A stretch of 64,000 bases of DNA from Flavobacteriaceae bacterium (GTDB taxonomy: Bacteria; Bacteroidota; Bacteroidia; Flavobacteriales; Flavobacteriaceae), in NCBI GenBank assembly GCA_024644725.1, contig JAHEHE010000002.1, positions 1 through 64,000 of the forward strand, written 5' to 3'. Below, piece by piece: positions 8,139 through 15,781 of the stretch (within the stretch, counting starts at the first letter, position 1; every line of letters starts with the position of its first letter). A model generated the notes under the pieces. It worked only from the letters and a program-made list of their open reading frames with translations, had not been told where the DNA came from and did not search any database. Position numbers and translations under genes: made by a program.

Positions 8139-11039
8139 TTATCCCATTTTTTCTGGAGAGTTTCTTCTTTTCCGCGTATTACTGGATAAGAACCAGACAA
8201 TCATGAGCATCACGAGTAATCCGCTCATGCCCAGAAGGAGAGAGAGGTTTGATCTCTTCAAGTCCATTGCCTCAGTATTTCCGTTGATAACAAATCCGGC
8301 CCAATAATAGGGGTGTCTAAGAGCTGGATCGTCAGTTCTCGATAAATAGTCCAGTTTGGCTTTTTGAAGAGCTACACTTTTCGAGTTTCCCTCTTCAAGA
8401 TACTCGTAAAAATGAAGCATGATTTGCTTGGTAGATCCATCAGGCACCTTCCACAGGCTCATCACCACCGAAGGAACTCCACTGAAATGAAAGGCCCTGG
8501 CCATGCTCATGACTCCTTCGCCCTTCTCCAATTTGCCAAATCCCGTGTTGCAGGCACTGAGTACGGCCATTTTGGCCCGTGTGTCTGAAAGATAGATGTC
8601 AGAGGCTGTCAGGTCGCCATCGGCAAAAATCAACTTGTTGTACAAGGGGTTGTTATTGTCAATTTCGGCATGGGTTGCCAGGTGCAGAACTTTATAGCTT
8701 CGGTTGTACTTCAAGTAGTTGTCTCGGGTTGCGAATTCACCCAGGAAACTATCCCCACCGATTTGATCTGCAATAGATTGAACTTCCTGCTGATTGGAGA
8801 ACAATCGGAGATCATCCTCATAAGAAGGTGCAAATCCGGCCCAGTTGCCCCCTTTGTCATATTGAAAGAAATCATTGCTCAGCTCCAAATATATGCTCAC
8901 CCCGGCCGAATAACTGATAGCGTAATCCTCAATTAAATGATTCTCCTCACTATCCGTTAGAATTTCAAATGGAATGTAATTCAAAACATTGTCGGGCACC
9001 AGGATGAGTTCTTCTTTATCGGGATGTATCTGATCTTCCACCAATAGCCGGTACAATTCTTTCGATACCTCAACCACTTCGCTCCTTTGAATAATGCTCT
9101 CTTTGAACTGCTGCGTCTTGCTTAACACTTCCTGTGCCTTTTCAGATCGAAAGAGCTCAACCGTATCCTGAGTAATCGAAAAAGCATACAGGTTCTTTTG
9201 ACCGAGAAAAAACTCCAACAACTGACTGTTTCCTCCCAGTTTCTCCTGAACATCCATAAGGTCAATATCGGTTATACGAGACCTTAAGTCCTTATAACGA
9301 GGATATTTCGATTCAATAATTGCATCCAGACTATCAAGAGACACTGTAATTTGAATTCGCCTCTCCAGGAGTTCGTTCAGAAACTCCTTGTCCGGGTTCT
9401 CAGCCGATTGCTCATAGTACAGGTCCATTTTGACTTTTTCCAACGCGCTCCTGAACTCTTTTTCAATCTGAAGCTCCGCCTCATCCAATTCGGAAATCAT
9501 CCTGTTTTTAATATCCCGGAGACCACTGAGCAAAGTGCTGTTCCTATTTATTTCAGACAGATCGAATGCCTTCTCCAGATATTCTGGTTTGCCCGAATTC
9601 TCGTAGAGTTTCCAGCACAGATCAAGGCCGGACTCAAAAACTTTGCGATACTCGTTGGCCAGGTTGATCTTTGAACGATCCGTTGAGAAATTACGTTGAA
9701 TATGATAGATCAGCTGTACCTGCTCATCCAGGAGCTCATAAGCCTTTTCCAGGCTGGAATACTGTTTGTTTTCTTCAAAACGATCCTCGTACCAGCTGCT
9801 CTGCAGCATGATTGTCTCCAGGGCATGATACGGGGCTATCACCTGCTGAAGGCTGTCCTTGTCATAGTTGGACGAAGAAAGACTTTTTTCCATGTACTCG
9901 AAGAAAGGTTTTTCCTCTTTTCTTATTCGTGATAGATTGGCCAGGCGGGAGTAGATTTCAGCAACTACTTCATTCTTGTCTCCAAAAATCGTATGTTGCT
10001 CTTCCAAGGAGCTGAGAAGGAGCTTCTCCGCTTGTTCCAGGTTCTTATTTTCTTCGATGTACAATCCCGCCAGATAGGTTTTCGCATACGCCAGATACTG
10101 CCTGTTGCCGATTTGCTTTCCTATTTCTATCGCTTTCTTATAGAGTTTTTCAGCCTTTTCCAATTGCCCATTGAGTCGGTAAATATTGGCCAAATCGTAA
10201 TAAGTTTCACAGGTCCAACGGTGGTTCTCGCCATAACTCTGCCTTCTGATATCTAAGCTCCGTTCCAAAAGCTCAATGGTCTCCTGGTATCGTTCCTGGT
10301 ACTCCAGGATATTGGCATAGGAGGTATAGATGAAAGTAATGTTAGGATTGTCAGGGCCATAGCTCTCGAGCCCTTCCTGTAATGATTTGTCCGCATAGAA
10401 CTCTGCCCTTTCCGTGTCTCCCGAGTAGAAATGTATGTGTGCTATTCCGACGTAGACATCCGACAAAAAAGTATTATCTGCCTCGCTTTTCAATAGGTTT
10501 TCTTCTGCAGCGTGATAGTATTGCAGAGCCTTTTCGGGCATTCCCAGGTCCTCGTAAACGATTCCCAAATTGTATTCAGAAACGGCAAGTGAATAAGGGT
10601 TCCTGGAAATTTTCCTTTTGATCTCCAGGGATTTCTCGTAGTAGAAGGTAGTACTGTCGTAATCCGAGCGAAAATAGTGATTGATTCCAATGGTGTTCAG
10701 ATTGTCGGCGATGTTCGCGCTGTCTGGTTTGGACAAGCCAAAACTCAACGATCTGCGGGCAAGATCAAAGGACCTGTCGTAGTCTCCCTGATTCATGACC
10801 ACCTTGGATAAAGTCTGCCAGGTAACCGCCTTGTAGGCCAATTCAGAATCCTGTCTCTCCAGGGTGCCCAAAAGGTCCTCAAGTAAGTTCTCAGCTTCGT
10901 CAAATTTCCCTTCTCGATTCAGTTCAAGGGCCTGTCGATTGATTGCCTTTACCTTCTCTGCATCCAATTCCTGAGCCACGACCAGTAAGGGAACAAAGAA
11001 TAGACAAATATGTAAAAGGTATCGAATCAAGCTTCTCAA
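8139..11039 (-). CDS. Exported TPR-CHAT protease candidate with C-terminal membrane anchor
   Basis: A 966-residue protein. It has a signal peptide (about 1-22, ending VVAQ), then a long TPR solenoid (about 30-400), a helical linker, and a C-terminal CHAT domain, a caspase-like cysteine peptidase fold. The catalytic dyad is visible: histidine in HLATHAEID near residue 790 and cysteine in LSACNTG near residue 830. A transmembrane helix near 931-953 is followed by a basic tail, so the CHAT domain should face the periplasm. Translation starts at TTG, five bases after the stop of the DUF3109 gene, so the two are probably co-transcribed. It ends tail-to-tail with the anti-sigma candidate. Substrate unknown. 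Confidence 0.88.
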   Translation of the reverse strand: MRSLIRYLLHICLFFVPLLVVAQELDAEKVKAINRQALELNREGKFDEAENLLEDLLGTLERQDSELAYKAVTWQTLSKVVMNQGDYDRSFDLARRSLSFGLSKPDSANIADNLNTIGINHYFRSDYDSTTFYYEKSLEIKRKISRNPYSLAVSEYNLGIVYEDLGMPEKALQYYHAAEENLLKSEADNTFLSDVYVGIAHIHFYSGDTERAEFYADKSLQEGLESYGPDNPNITFIYTSYANILEYQERYQETIELLERSLDIRRQSYGENHRWTCETYYDLANIYRLNGQLEKAEKLYKKAIEIGKQIGNRQYLAYAKTYLAGLYIEENKNLEQAEKLLLSSLEEQHTIFGDKNEVVAEIYSRLANLSRIRKEEKPFFEYMEKSLSSSNYDKDSLQQVIAPYHALETIMLQSSWYEDRFEENKQYSSLEKAYELLDEQVQLIYHIQRNFSTDRSKINLANEYRKVFESGLDLCWKLYENSGKPEYLEKAFDLSEINRNSTLLSGLRDIKNRMISELDEAELQIEKEFRSALEKVKMDLYYEQSAENPDKEFLNELLERRIQITVSLDSLDAIIESKYPRYKDLRSRITDIDLMDVQEKLGGNSQLLEFFLGQKNLYAFSITQDTVELFRSEKAQEVLSKTQQFKESIIQRSEVVEVSKELYRLLVEDQIHPDKEELILVPDNVLNYIPFEILTDSEENHLIEDYAISYSAGVSIYLELSNDFFQYDKGGNWAGFAPSYEDDLRLFSNQQEVQSIADQIGGDSFLGEFATRDNYLKYNRSYKVLHLATHAEIDNNNPLYNKLIFADGDLTASDIYLSDTRAKMAVLSACNTGFGKLEKGEGVMSMARAFHFSGVPSVVMSLWKVPDGSTKQIMLHFYEYLEEGNSKSVALQKAKLDYLSRTDDPALRHPYYWAGFVINGNTEAMDLKRSNLSLLLGMSGLLVMLMIVWFLSSNTRKRRNSPEKMG

Positions 11040-11044
11040 CTAGT

Positions 11045-11620
11045 CTACTTTTTTTGCTTCATTTTGAGAGCGACTCCCTCAAGTTCCTGGTACCACTTAT
11101 CACCAAATTTCCTAATGAGCGCCTGCTTGACAAACTGATAAATGGGTACCTGCAGCTCCTTGCCCAGGGTGCATGCATCATCGCAAATTTCCCATTTGTG
11201 ATAGTTTACGGCAGCAAATTCACTGTATTGCCTGATGCGAACCGGATACAAATGGCAGGAAATGGGCTTTTTGAATGGAATGGCTCCCTGATTGTAGGCT
11301 TCCTCGATGCCACAAAGCGCATGATTTTGCTCATCATGAATCACATACGCACAATCCTTACTATCGATTAAAGGGGTTTCATGCTCTCCCAATTCATTCG
11401 TGGTGAAAAGTCCCTGCTCTTTGATCGCTTGCAATCCATTATCCTCGAGAAAGGGCCTGATTTTTTCAAAATTGTCGCGAAGCTCATCCAGCTCTTGTTC
11501 CTCCAGGGGTGCACCTGCCTCCCCTTCCACGCAACAGGCCCCTTTACAGGCGCTCAAATTACACACAAATTCTTTCTCAAGTATTTCCTCTGACACTATG
11601 GTCTTTCCCAGCTGAAACAT
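11045..11620 (-). CDS. DUF3109 family cysteine-rich protein
   Basis: A 191-residue cytoplasmic protein with a cysteine cluster of the metal or Fe-S binding kind: FVCNLSACKGACCVEG near the N-terminus, then DCAYV, LCGIEEAY, ISCHLYPVR and CDDACTLG. This order is the DUF3109 pattern, related to the CxxxCxxCC proteins of the YkgJ type, and a zinc or Fe-S ligand role is likely. The biochemical function is not known. It is the first gene of a minus-strand pair with the CHAT protein and has a -7 element 36 bases upstream. Confidence 0.82.
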   Translation of the reverse strand: MFQLGKTIVSEEILEKEFVCNLSACKGACCVEGEAGAPLEEQELDELRDNFEKIRPFLEDNGLQAIKEQGLFTTNELGEHETPLIDSKDCAYVIHDEQNHALCGIEEAYNQGAIPFKKPISCHLYPVRIRQYSEFAAVNYHKWEICDDACTLGKELQVPIYQFVKQALIRKFGDKWYQELEGVALKMKQKK

Positions 11621-11655
11621 GGCCCGTGTAAATCTCTTTTCGGTTGTTAATCAGG

Positions 11656-11663
11656 CAAAAATA
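11656..11663 (-). promoter_or_regulatory. -7 element for the DUF3109-CHAT transcript
   Basis: The minus strand reads TATTTTTG, a full match to TAnnTTTG, 36 bases before the DUF3109 start codon. No clear -33 TTTG was seen. Confidence 0.55.
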
Positions 11664-11748
11664 CATTCTTTTTGAAGACTTTGAGAATCTGTTAAGTGTA
11701 TTCCCTTAGAGTTTTTTTAAAAAGCCTGAAAGAATCCGGTAAATTCAT

Positions 11749-11756
11749 TACTTTTG
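11749..11756 (+). promoter_or_regulatory. -7 element for the MarC-like gene
   Basis: TACTTTTG lies 18 bases before the ATG at 11774. It also argues that in-frame starts further upstream are not used. Confidence 0.55.
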
Positions 11757-11773
11757 CCGCCAAAATTTTCCCA

Positions 11774-12349
11774 ATGGAACTGGATTTCAAAGAAATAGCA
11801 ACTGCAGGAATGGTTCTTTTCGCCGTAATTGACATTATTGGCAGCATACCAATTATCATTGATCTCAGGCAAAAGGTAGGGCATATTCAATCCGAGAAAG
11901 CCTCTGTAGTAGCGATGCTTCTTATGATTCTTTTTCTGTTCGTAGGAGCACAGATTCTCAATCTTGTCGGAATTGACGTTTATTCTTTTGCCGTTGCCGG
12001 ATCTTTTGTCCTGCTATTCCTGGCCCTGGAAATGATCCTTGGCGTCAAACTCTACAAGGAAGAAACCCCAAGCACGGCGAGTGTGGTGCCTCTGGCCTTT
12101 CCCCTTATCGCTGGGGCAGGAACGATGACGACGATTCTATCGCTAAAAGCTGAGTTCCACAATATCAATATCATCATCGCCATTATATTGAATACCATCT
12201 TTGTTTACATCGTTCTCAAGTCTTCGAACAAAATCGAAAGAAAGCTGGGATCCGGAGGAATCGGCGTGATCCGAAAAATCTTTGGTGTCGTTCTTCTTGC
12301 CATAGCAGTGAAGCTTTTCGCCTCAAACATACAGGGGCTTTTCGTATAG
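11774..12349 (+). CDS. MarC family integral membrane protein
   Basis: A 191-residue inner-membrane protein with about six hydrophobic helices. MarC-family features are VLFAVIDIIGSIPIIIDL in TM1, the middle segment VPLAFPLIAGAGTMTTIL, and the C-terminal helices IRKIFGVVLLAIAVKLF. The family (MarC/YhgN/YchE) is widespread and its transported substrate is not established; early links to multidrug resistance were not upheld. The open frame begins at 11696, but a -7 element at 11749-11756 and family length favour the ATG at 11774. The flavoprotein gene follows after 19 bases. Confidence 0.85.
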   Translation: MELDFKEIATAGMVLFAVIDIIGSIPIIIDLRQKVGHIQSEKASVVAMLLMILFLFVGAQILNLVGIDVYSFAVAGSFVLLFLALEMILGVKLYKEETPSTASVVPLAFPLIAGAGTMTTILSLKAEFHNINIIIAIILNTIFVYIVLKSSNKIERKLGSGGIGVIRKIFGVVLLAIAVKLFASNIQGLFV

Positions 12350-12358
12350 ATTTTCGTA

Positions 12359-12366
12359 TTTTTGAC
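12359..12366 (+). promoter_or_regulatory. -7 element abutting the flavoprotein start codon
   Basis: TATTTTTG ends only two bases before the ATG at 12369. If used, transcription would begin at or inside the start codon, giving a leaderless message. Confidence 0.45.
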
Positions 12367-12368
12367 TC

Positions 12369-12983
12369 ATGGATTTTGACGTATTGATCATTGGAGGAGG
12401 AGCAGCAGGAATGTCCTGTGCCCTCGTCCTGGGTTCGGCTCAGAGCAAGGCTTTCGCGGCGGATAAGAAAATTGGAATCATCATGCACCAAAGGAGCTCG
12501 GCTCTCGAAAGAGCCCTGTTCAACAATGTGTTGGGTCTTGATCCCGGAACTACCGGAAAAGAACTGCTCGAAAGCGGCAGGGACCAACTTAAGACCTGCT
12601 ACCCCCACGTGGTTCAAATTGATAAAGAAAAGGTCAATGCCGTGGTAAAAACCGAAGCAGGATACCAGGTGCGGACCAACAAGACTAACTACAGCAGCAA
12701 AATCGTTGTTGTGGCAGTGGGGCCTTCCAATTTATTCAACATAGAAGGTTTGATGGAATTTGTCGAGCCTCATCCCAATCTTCCGGCCGCAAAACAGCGG
12801 ATTCAACTTAAGAATGTGAACCACCTGGTGATTGAAAATCTGTATGTGGCAGGGGTTTTGGCAGGATGGAGAAGTCAATTCGCCATGGCAGCCGGAAGTG
12901 GAGCTCATGTGGCCACTGACATTCTCACCCTGTGGAACGATGGCACTACCGCCATGGTCCACGATTCGGTCCCAAAAGAATAA
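12369..12983 (+). CDS. Small FAD-dependent oxidoreductase, thioredoxin-reductase-like
   Basis: A 204-residue protein beginning with a Rossmann dinucleotide-binding motif, DVLIIGGGAAGMSCAL. The C-terminal FAD-contact region of the thioredoxin reductase family is also recognisable: ENLYVAGVLAGWRSQFAMAAGSGAHVA. It is about 100 residues shorter than true TrxB. It lacks the NADPH-binding domain and the CxxC redox pair, so the FAD-domain halves are joined directly. It may accept electrons from a partner or act as a flavin-binding regulator. It runs in the same direction as the MarC-like gene; the S41 protease gene converges on it. Confidence 0.75.
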   Translation: MDFDVLIIGGGAAGMSCALVLGSAQSKAFAADKKIGIIMHQRSSALERALFNNVLGLDPGTTGKELLESGRDQLKTCYPHVVQIDKEKVNAVVKTEAGYQVRTNKTNYSSKIVVVAVGPSNLFNIEGLMEFVEPHPNLPAAKQRIQLKNVNHLVIENLYVAGVLAGWRSQFAMAAGSGAHVATDILTLWNDGTTAMVHDSVPKE

Positions 12984-12998
12984 GGGCTCCAGGGAACA

Positions 12999-14591
12999 TC
13001 AGGGCTCCAGGGGATATCCCTCTTTTTCGAGTTCGATGACACGCTCCAACATGGTATCCCGGTTATTGATGACCTTGAAGTAGGCATTCACGTCATACAC
13101 TTGTTGAGCAAAAAGAGCCTTTAGATAGAGTTTGAGATTATCCCTTTCGGCATCTTCCATTTCGGATCCGTCGTAGTCTATAAAATTCATGTAGCCCTCA
13201 TAGATGCTCCCATCCTGATCGAATTCCTCCTCGAAACGATTCAGGCTCCAGCCCTTGAATTCATCCAAATGATTGTCAAAATAATCGAATACGAACTCGT
13301 TGAGCTTGCGATAGTGAATATTGTCGAAAAACATCGTTGTGTCAATGGCCACAAATACATCCGGAATGATGCCTCCGCCTCCATAGACAATCTTGCCCTT
13401 CGGTGTTGTGTATTTCAGAGTGTCATTGACTTTGATGCTGTCGGCACTGGTTAGCTCCCCATCATCAAATCTCCTTTCAAAATCGTTGAAGTACTCATTG
13501 TCCATCTTGTTTTCGTAGGGCTTCTGTATGGATCTTCCCGTAGGGGTGTAATAGCGCGATACGGTAAGGCGAACCGCTGATCCGTCTCCCAGTTGCATTT
13601 CCTGCTGAACCAGGCCTTTGCCAAAAGAACGTCTTCCAACGATGGTGCCTTTGTCATTGTCCTGCAGTGCCCCGGCGACGATCTCACTGGCGGATGCAGA
13701 GGCTCCATTGATCAGAACAAATACATGCCCCTCTTCGAAATCACCTTTGTCTGTCGCATAGATCTCGTCAATTCGTTCTCTTTTGTTTTTCGTAAAAACG
13801 ATGAGTTTTCCATCTTCCAGGAATTCATCGATGATCTGTGTTGCCACCTGCATGTATCCGCCGGGATTGTGCCTGAGGTCGAGCACCAGCTTTTTCATTC
13901 CCTGGTCGATTAGATCGTCCAGTGATTCCTTGAACTCGTCAAAGGTCGTGGCAGCAAACTTGTTTATTTTGATATAGCCCAGGTCATCCGTGAGCATGTA
14001 ATGGGCATCAACACTGTTGATAGGGACCTCACCACGCTGAATGGTAAACGGAATGGTCCGGTCCTCCGACTTCCTGTAAACGGTCAGATCCACAGAGGTG
14101 TCAGGCTTTCCCTTTAAGGCCTTCATGACGTAATTGCTGGTGATATCTCGACCGTAAAGCGTGTCATTGTCAGCCATCAGGATGCGGTCCCCCGCCTTTA
14201 TTCCCGCTTTTTTGCTAGGTCCGTCTTCCAGCACCTTGATCACCGTTAGCGAATCGCGATACATACGAAACTGAATTCCGATGCCGACGAACTTCCCGTT
14301 CATCGATTCTGAGACCTGTTCCAGTTCCCGGGCTGAAATGTATACCGAATGAGGATCCAGCTTGTCGAGCATGTTTTTTATCGTCCCGTCAAGCAGGCTG
14401 TCCGTATTCACTTCATCCACGTACTCGTACTGGATGTAGTCGATCAGGCGTTTGATCTTTCTCTCCTGGGGCGTTCCTCCGAAAAAGGTTATGGTCTTCT
14501 TCTGATAGTTCAGAGAAGTTCCCAGGAAAATCCCCAGCGCTATCGAGGCTGCAATGATCAGGGGAAGAAATATTTTCGTCTTTCTATTCAT
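12999..14591 (-). CDS. S41 family C-terminal processing protease with PDZ domain (CtpA-like)
   Basis: A 530-residue periplasmic serine protease with an N-terminal membrane or signal segment (IFLPLIIAASIALGIFLGTS). A PDZ domain follows (about 80-170, with GIGIQF, SKKAGIKAGDRIL), then the S41 catalytic core. The nucleophile motif is NGASASASEIVAGALQD and the lysine is in GRRSFGKGLVQQ; LRHNPGG is the conserved turn. Such proteases trim C-termini of envelope proteins. The start codon overlaps the end of the upstream deaminase gene by 8 bases, so the two are translationally coupled. A second, longer S41 enzyme is encoded at 61469-63661. Confidence 0.92.
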   Translation of the reverse strand: MNRKTKIFLPLIIAASIALGIFLGTSLNYQKKTITFFGGTPQERKIKRLIDYIQYEYVDEVNTDSLLDGTIKNMLDKLDPHSVYISARELEQVSESMNGKFVGIGIQFRMYRDSLTVIKVLEDGPSKKAGIKAGDRILMADNDTLYGRDITSNYVMKALKGKPDTSVDLTVYRKSEDRTIPFTIQRGEVPINSVDAHYMLTDDLGYIKINKFAATTFDEFKESLDDLIDQGMKKLVLDLRHNPGGYMQVATQIIDEFLEDGKLIVFTKNKRERIDEIYATDKGDFEEGHVFVLINGASASASEIVAGALQDNDKGTIVGRRSFGKGLVQQEMQLGDGSAVRLTVSRYYTPTGRSIQKPYENKMDNEYFNDFERRFDDGELTSADSIKVNDTLKYTTPKGKIVYGGGGIIPDVFVAIDTTMFFDNIHYRKLNEFVFDYFDNHLDEFKGWSLNRFEEEFDQDGSIYEGYMNFIDYDGSEMEDAERDNLKLYLKALFAQQVYDVNAYFKVINNRDTMLERVIELEKEGYPLEP

Positions 14592-15015
14592 TTTCTAATT
14601 GTAAATAAACAACATCCACATGCGCCTTTTCCAGGAAATCGATGCCGGAATTGTCTTTGTAGGCTTGGGAATACACCATGCGTGTGATGCCTGACTGGTG
14701 GATCAACTTGCTGCATTCCTTGCACGGAGACAGCGTTATGTAAAGCGTTGCGCCTCTGCAACCCTGGGTTGATGAAGCAACTTTTAAAATCGCATTGGCC
14801 TCAGCGTGCAGAACGTGCCATTTTGTTTTTCCCTCCTCATCTTCACAGCAATTGTCGAAACCCGTCGGGGTGCCGTTATAGCCATCCGAAATGATCATCT
14901 TGTCTTTGACGATCAGCGCTCCTACCTGCTTTCTTTTGCAATGGGAAAGCTTTGACCATTCCTTTGCCATCTTGAGATAGGCCAGGTCATATCTCCTTTG
15001 TTTCTCTTCTGTCAT
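14584..15015 (-). CDS. dCMP/cytidine deaminase family protein (ComEB-like)
   Basis: A 143-residue zinc-dependent deaminase. Zinc ligands and the catalytic glutamate appear in VLHAEANAIL, and the second zinc site is SPCKECSKLI. GYNGTPTGFDNC is the loop typical of deoxycytidylate deaminases, which make dUMP for thymidylate synthesis. The ATG at 15015 is chosen because the protein then starts MTEEKQRRYDLAYLKMA like its relatives. The 15 extra upstream codons overlap a likely promoter. It overlaps the S41 protease gene by 8 bases. Confidence 0.9.
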   Translation of the reverse strand: MTEEKQRRYDLAYLKMAKEWSKLSHCKRKQVGALIVKDKMIISDGYNGTPTGFDNCCEDEEGKTKWHVLHAEANAILKVASSTQGCRGATLYITLSPCKECSKLIHQSGITRMVYSQAYKDNSGIDFLEKAHVDVVYLQLENE

Positions 15016-15048
15016 AACACGCTTTCGCTGATAATACAAGCGGTTCAG

Positions 15049-15056
15049 CGAAAATA
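15049..15056 (-). promoter_or_regulatory. Near-consensus -7 element for the deaminase operon
   Basis: The minus strand reads TATTTTCG, one mismatch from TAnnTTTG, 33 bases before the ATG at 15015. The same variant precedes the MATE gene. Confidence 0.35.
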
Positions 15057-15104
15057 GCAAACTTTGAAATGAAAGGTGTTAAATAATTCCAAAATTTCCA
15101 AAGC

Positions 15105-15635
15105 TCATAGTCGCAGCTTGCTGAACAGGTCCCAAAGGACAATGCCGCAGCTCACCGAAATATTCAGGGAGTGCTTGGTGCCGTACTGGGGAATCTCGAG
15201 ACATGCGTCTGATAGTTCGATCACGCTCTGCTGCACACCTTTGACCTCATTGCCGAAGACTACGACATATTTGTCTCCAGCTGCCGGTTGGAACTCACTC
15301 AACGAAACACTCTTGTCTGCCTGCTCCACAGAAAGTATTTTTCGCCCTTCAGATTTGAGTTCCCGAATCAATTCCTCAGTGCTTTCCATGTGCACCCAAT
15401 CCACCGATTCGGTAGCTCCGAGAGCCGTTTTGTGAATCTCCTTTTGAGGAGGGGTGGCCGTAATTCCGCAGAGGTAAATTCGCTCAACCAGGAAGGCGTC
15501 GGACGTTCTGAATACCGAGCCGATGTTGTTCAGGCTCCGAATATTGTCCAGGACAACAACCACAGGCAGCTTATCCGCTTTTTTGAACTCCTGAACGCTA
15601 AGGCGATCCAGCTCGCTGTTCTTCAGTTTTCGCAT
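15105..15635 (-). CDS. SpoU/TrmH-family RNA 2'-O-methyltransferase
   Basis: A 176-residue SPOUT-fold methyltransferase. Three family motifs are visible: VLDNIRSLNNIGSVFRTSDA (motif 1, with the conserved asparagine and arginine), VVVFGNEVKGV (motif 2) and IPQYGTKHSLNISVSCGIVL (motif 3, SAM knot). It lacks an N-terminal substrate-recognition extension, so the target, tRNA or rRNA, cannot be assigned. It is transcribed divergently from mutS, with 146 bases between the two starts. Confidence 0.9.
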   Translation of the reverse strand: MRKLKNSELDRLSVQEFKKADKLPVVVVLDNIRSLNNIGSVFRTSDAFLVERIYLCGITATPPQKEIHKTALGATESVDWVHMESTEELIRELKSEGRKILSVEQADKSVSLSEFQPAAGDKYVVVFGNEVKGVQQSVIELSDACLEIPQYGTKHSLNISVSCGIVLWDLFSKLRL

Positions 15636-15714
15636 GAGCCAAAGGTAAGCAAGAAATCTCTTGGATGCCCCAACGCCTTCGGCACTGATAATTTCTCTAT
15701 TAGGTCGAAAATCC

Positions 15715-15722
15715 TATCTTTG
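15715..15722 (+). promoter_or_regulatory. -7 element for mutS
   Basis: TATCTTTG, a full match to TAnnTTTG, lies 59 bases before the TTG start codon of mutS, in the divergent gap with the SpoU methyltransferase gene. Confidence 0.5.
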
Positions 15723-15781
15723 TCTTGGTACCCTGCAGCCCGATCGACAAGGGCTCTTCATAATTCATAAATTTCGATTTA

